From: Gigaspora rosea
Taxonomy: Eukaryota > Glomeromycota > Glomeromycetes > Diversisporales > Gigasporaceae
Length of the DNA: 64,000 nucleotides
Reading direction: 5' to 3'
Assembly: GCA_003550325.1 (NCBI GenBank)
Contig: QKWP01000500.1
Span: 227,748 to 291,747, forward strand
Shown: positions 59,357 to 64,000 of the stretch, one piece after another
Numbering within the stretch: position 1 is the first letter of the stretch
Layout: each line of letters begins with the position of its first letter
The notes under the pieces: generated by a model
The model's database searches: none
What the model saw: only the letters and a program-made list of their open reading frames with translations
Told to the model about the DNA's origin: nothing
Made by a program: the position numbers and the translations under genes

Positions 59357-60364
59357 GTTACACCGTACTTGCACTCTAATTGGGTAGCAATACATTGCTA
59401 TGATGATAAATTACAATGTTCAGATAATAATATAATTAATTTTAGACAAAAATATATAATATATATATCTCTGGCTTATTAGCCAATTGAATGCAAACTC
59501 ATATACTTAGTTTATTAGATTTGTTCATGTAATCTGAATAGTAGCTTGTTAGTAAGTTTGGCTATATACAATTTAAAATTTTGTAAATTTTATTAAAAAA
59601 TTATTTATATAGTATAGGCATCCTTAAGTTAACATATAAAATAAAAGCTTATTCTTTAATCTGCAAGGGTTTGTAGACAAATTTGTCTGTATAATTACTA
59701 TAAATATATCTTTGATCAATTTTTTTAATTATTTAAAGAAATAACTTTTTTAACTAGTAATAACTTTACCTGTTACATGACAGATCATTATATAGTATAC
59801 TTAAAGTTATATATACCAAATCTTTCTTATTCTTTTTTTTTTTTATGTTTCTAATGTATGTTATAATTGCAGGTCATTTGCACAAGTTACTTTATTTTTT
59901 TTAAACTTAAGACATAATATTGTTATAATTTCTGCTTTGAGACTGTTATGAATTCTGATCTATCTATATACTCTAATGTTATATTGGTCATCTCATATAT
60001 TCTGGCAGTTCAATTAAATAAATTAAAGTTAGTATATAGTAAGTACTAATTTTTTTCTATTAACTAGCAATTAAAAAATAAATATATATTATTTGAATAG
60101 CTAGACAGTATATTTATAAAAAAAAATTTTTATAATTTATTAATTTAATTGTTTTTAAAAATTTTTAAATTTATTCAATTTTTAAATTTTAAAAAATTAA
60201 AAAATTTAAAATTTGCTTATTTTTAAAGTTTAACCAATTAAATTAAGTATTTTTTGTACTACTACGCAAGTGCTTTGGTGTAACTATCAAAAAAAGTTTG
60301 CAAAATTTTAAACAAAGTTATTATGTACAATAAAAAGTTATACAAAAATAAACCACTAATTTAA
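59357..60364. other. AT-rich non-coding stretch
   Basis: No gene seen. 60110-60245 is almost pure A/T with short self-complementary words. Confidence 0.5.
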
Positions 60365-60415
60365 TCTAGTTTATTATATAATTTATTTTTTTTTATTTTT
60401 TATTTTTTTTGGTGT

Positions 60416-63400
60416 TAAGGTGAGGTTTTGCCTCTGTCTTTATTAATAATTTGAGAATAAAACCTCTAGGGGTTTTATGAATTACAAATTATATTTACAA
60501 GAATCAAGACTCAGACTGTAAATAGTAATACTACTTAGCTAATCTGCAACCTAAACCTACTAGAGTGGTTAAAACTCACCTAGATTTGAATATGTAAAAT
60601 AGAGTTTGTATGGGTACTAAAATTGATCCAGTTATATAACCAAATTTCAATTTTCCGGATTGCAAGTCCAACAGGAGGACACCTGTTGTCAATATCATTA
60701 TGTTGCTGATCAGGCATGCCACAGATACAACTATAAGTATAGGGGGTACGGGTATAGGATAATTGAGTACTTGTGGAATAGTATGTAGTATGTTGTAGTT
60801 GAATGTTATTAGTTTTTTTCCAGTTTGCTAATTTGGTACAATAAGGTTTCCATAATTGATTGTGTATATTTTGTGATATTTTAGATAGTAAAGTAATAGT
60901 AAGTTGTGTTGCAATTTTGTAAGAAGTGTTAGTTTGAGTAATAGTATTAATAATTGGTATAGGGATGAAACCTTGTAATGTTGAATAAATTGAAGGAGAG
61001 ATAGAAGTTGGTGGTTGTATAAAAGAGAGACAATAATGATGAATTAAGTTATAATGTAGTGCAGATAGTTCTGTAACTGAAATGTCTAACACTTGTTGTG
61101 TGAAAGTATCTTTTATTGCTTGTTGAATAATAGAAAGCAATATGTTGTTATTGGGGCAAATTAACCAATGGTGATTTTGTTCGTGTTTGTTACAGGTGAT
61201 ACATAAGTTGTTGTTAAATGTAGTAGGGTAGAGGCAGTGTAAATGTGCCAGAGTAGGTAAAATATTAAGAAGGTTTTTAATGCGAAATGTTTTGGAATTG
61301 CTTAGTTGAAAGTTAGTATAGTTGTATGATCTTTTATGATTATTGTTTAGGAAAAGCCACGTGGCATTCCAATCAATTTGGTGTGATATTGGTATAATGG
61401 TTTCCATACGGTGTTGAGATAACCATATTGAAATTGTATGAGCATTACAGATATTTTTAATTGTACGTCGAGTAGGTTGTTCTATATAGTATTGTTTATA
61501 TTGAAGTGCAAATGAAGGATTGTAGATATTGTTGTAGTTAAATGAAAGGACAGGTGCTGACGAGTGTTGTTGTGCTAAGTTATTAGCTATATTGTTGTAT
61601 ATATTATCACTATGTGCTCTTACTTTGTGTAAATGTAGTTGATATGAATATGATTTGATAAGATTAAGAAGGATGTGCCAAATTGGCCAGTAGTTATAAG
61701 AAAAGATTTTGTGAGCAGATGTGGTTTAGATGTAAGTTTAAAATATTTGAAAATAATTGATTGTGAGTCTGTATAAATATGAATAGTACTGTGCCATGGG
61801 CATGTGCTAATAGCAGAGAGTATTGACATTGACACTAGCTCAGTTTTGTATGATGATGGCCAAAATTGAATTTGGGCTATAAAATTTTGGATTGTTTGGT
61901 TATTAGCAATTTGTGTCCATCCAATGCCCATAGTGCATTGCTCTGTTGAAATATTTTTAACTGATCCATCAGTATAGAATATAAATTTAGATTGAGTAGA
62001 GTTAGTTAAAGCAAGTTGGCAGAGTAGCTTGGAGGCTTAGTTTATAGTAAATATTTCATAAATTGGATTATTATATATTGGAATAGTTGGTGGTGATGGA
62101 ATATAGCTTGGATTACGAAGAGCAATTGAGTATAAAAGATCAAGGTAATTTGCATGAAGGTTCAGTTTGTTAGAGGATGAAGTACTGTATAGTTTTTTCT
62201 TCCTAGAAATTTGGTAGATAAAGTAGCAGAAATATTAAAGGTGCAATGATTTTGAATACGAAAGGAATTAAAGTTGCATCCCAAGCAAGGTGTAAAGGTA
62301 ATATCTGGTGCAGGATATAGTTCTGTATGCTGGTGGTCGAAGTTTGGTAACCAGTATGTAATTAAAATGGTATTTGAGTCTAAGTTAAACCTGCGGGCTT
62401 TGCCAATAATAATATTGTTATCAAGGTATGTAATTAGCCAAGTATTAGATTTAGTAGTATAATGGCCAGTATTAAAAGCTAGAGAGTTAACTGAAGGTAG
62501 TTGTAAGTTTGACTGTATGGTTCGAGTAGTATGATTAGCCAAAATAGTATTTTCCAATATGAAAAACCATTTTGGCTGTTTACCAGTTGGTAAATAATTT
62601 ACTCTTGGTGAGATGTGTTGCCAAGCTAGGAGTGTAGAATTGTCAGCTGAAGTTAGTTGTTCTATGTACGGAATTCTTTTTTTCCATAATTGTTGTTTGA
62701 ATATTGAATAAAGTGAATGTGTATTAAGAATATCTTCTAATAGTTTGTAAGGGTGATTAATAGTATATGGTAATGAAAGGTTGGGATTGATGGTAATTGT
62801 AAGATTTAGATGTCTTAATAGTTGTATGATTTTAAAAGTTGTAGTATGTTTGTTGGGTCCATCAATTATTGGATTAGGGTATGCAAGAATATTAATAGTA
62901 GACCAAAGATTGTTTTGTAGTTGTTGTAGTCTAATATGTGTGCTTGTACCAAGAAGGTCTTGGTTATTAAGTCTAGTAAGGAAATTAGAAATATGATGCT
63001 GAAGTTGAATATCCCAGATATTTTTGATGCCATATATATTATGGTTAAGCATGGTGCTATTAGGTGTTGTTCTAGGGAGTTTGGCTTTGTGTTTTGCAAT
63101 TGTTAAGTATTTGGACAAAATTTTGTTGCATGTAGTTTGTGAAAGGACTATATTGTGAATGCGATATTCTAAAATAGGTAATAATATAGTATTAATAATA
63201 TATGCAGCCTGTTTGTCCGTGATTTGTTTAGTTTGTAATATATTGGCCAAGTCAAAAATTTCTTGAAGGATTAATTTAGATTGTATATTGTACTTAAGAT
63301 TTGCTGTGAACCAGCATCCTAGAAATTTAAAAGGCACATTTGGTGGCTGAGCAGAAATAGTAGAGTTCATAAAGGGTAATTGTAGTACATGTTTAGTATT

Positions 63401-63870
63401 AGATGTGAGTATAGATTTTTGCAGGTTAACTTGTATTTGTGCCATTGTGTAAAAGGATTTAGCTGTTTGTAAATTTGTTGCAGTTGTTGGAAAGATTGGG
63501 CAAGCCATAGGGTATCATCCATGTATGCTAAAACTGATGCTGAAATTTGCATTTTATGTGAGTTGGGTTGCAGTATATGAGATGTTCAAGTAGTTGAAGT
63601 TGTATATCCTAGATAGGATGTAGATATTTTGTGAATAAGAGGATCATAATAGATGCGCCAGAAAAGTGGGTAATTGTTTCTCCTTGATCTATTCCATCTT
63701 GTACAGGGTAAGGTAGTGTAAGTCCAAAGTTTGTTATAACTTGGTTAGAGCGATTAGTAAGAAGATAAGTAAGAATTTGAATAAGCTGAGATGGCATTTG
63801 GATTCTATAAAGTGCTTTAGTAAAAAGGTCTAAGTTTACAGAATCATAAGCTTTGCTCATATCCTGTGAT
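60416..63870 (-). pseudogene. LINE (non-LTR retrotransposon) with RT, RNase H and zinc finger, 5'-truncated
   Basis: Minus strand, 5' to 3'. RT motif A is SQDMSKAYDSVNLDLF (about 63875-63830), then DGIDQGE, the YMDD box in LAYMDDTLWLA (63511-63529, intact) and FKFLGCWF. RNase H follows with FYTDGS, KTELVSM, YTDSQSII and VRAHSDNIYNNIANN. A C-terminal zinc module reads CITCNKHEQNHHWLIC. Frame breaks lie near 63620, 63470, 62160 and 61700, with an in-frame TAA near 62035, so it is dead. The 3' end reads AATAAAGACAGAGGCAAAAC, CTCACCTTAACACC and an A/T-rich tail (about 60365-60415 as T on plus). The N-terminal part and endonuclease lie beyond an insertion at 63878. Confidence 0.85.
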
Positions 63871-63877
63871 CAGTGAT

Positions 63878-64000
63878 GTCACTTGGTTATTTGGCTGGCC
63901 AATGGCCGCGGCCATTGGCCGAGGCCAAAAGGCCAAAAATATAAATTTCATTTTTGGCCGAAACGGCCAAATAAAACTAGTAATTTGATTGGTTAAATCT
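63878..64000. mobile_element. Partial element with CAGTGATGTCAC end (hAT-like?)
   Basis: The LINE coding sequence stops at ATCCTGTGAT and is replaced by CAGTGATGTCACTTGGTTAT, a hAT-like terminus. This is followed by a G/C-rich palindrome centred on GGCCAATGGCCGCGGCCATT (63898-63925) and repeated GGCCAAA words. The other end is outside the window, so the TSD cannot be checked. Confidence 0.4.

Overview
The window looks like repeat-rich nuclear DNA of a filamentous fungus, most probably an arbuscular mycorrhizal fungus (Glomeromycotina, Rhizophagus-like). The reasons are: very AT-rich DNA; short spliceosomal introns with GTAAGT/GTATGT donors and TAG acceptors; relics of a SPRY-TPR protein and of a kinase with the HKDFHSGNI catalytic loop, both families hugely expanded in these fungi; and decayed MULE, KRBA2-type integrase and LINE genes. 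The assignment is inference from protein style; nothing here is a taxonomic marker. No bacterial-type genes, rRNA or CRISPR were seen.

Layout. 0.2-2.1 kb: broken MULE transposase (minus). 5.6-7.0 kb: SPRY-TPR pseudogene. 7.1-11.35 kb: 24 copies of a ~116-bp satellite in three blocks, running straight into a 5'-truncated kinase pseudogene (11.4-12.9 kb). 13.9-16.7 kb: two 5'-truncated LINE tails with clear target-site duplications (TSDs) and a TTAA-flanked MITE. 18.58-23.15 kb: a complete DNA transposon with ~80-bp terminal inverted repeats (TIRs) and a 5-bp TSD. Its only gene is a retroviral-type integrase, so it is Ginger/GIN-like, and the gene is split by a pogo-like MITE, a TTAGGG-type minisatellite and a collagen-like minisatellite that itself holds two Harbinger-like MITEs. 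24.1-26.6 kb: an element with an 8-bp TSD whose core is a ~1.5-kb near-perfect palindrome. 31.9-33.5 kb: a TIR element holding tandem exon/intron-like units. 36.3-37.35 kb: a 1-kb retroposon with a tRNA-like head. 39.26-43.32 kb: a ~170-bp Harbinger-like MITE swollen to 4.06 kb by at least four nested insertions, one carrying a captured coding fragment. 43.4-45.2 kb and 60.4-63.9 kb: two LINE relics on the minus strand. 44-60 kb otherwise holds scattered MITEs and a small, possibly intact spliced gene at 55.8-56.2 kb.

There is no operon-like cooperation between genes. The window is a record of nested transposition. Several insertions can be ordered in time because their TSDs, one empty site and reading frames on either side can be matched. 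Nearly all protein genes seen are dead. The recurring themes are foldback architecture, TWA- or 8-bp-flanked MITEs, and telomere-like TTAGGG repeats lying inside inverted-repeat elements. All coordinates and repeat calls were made by eye; no alignment or database search was run.
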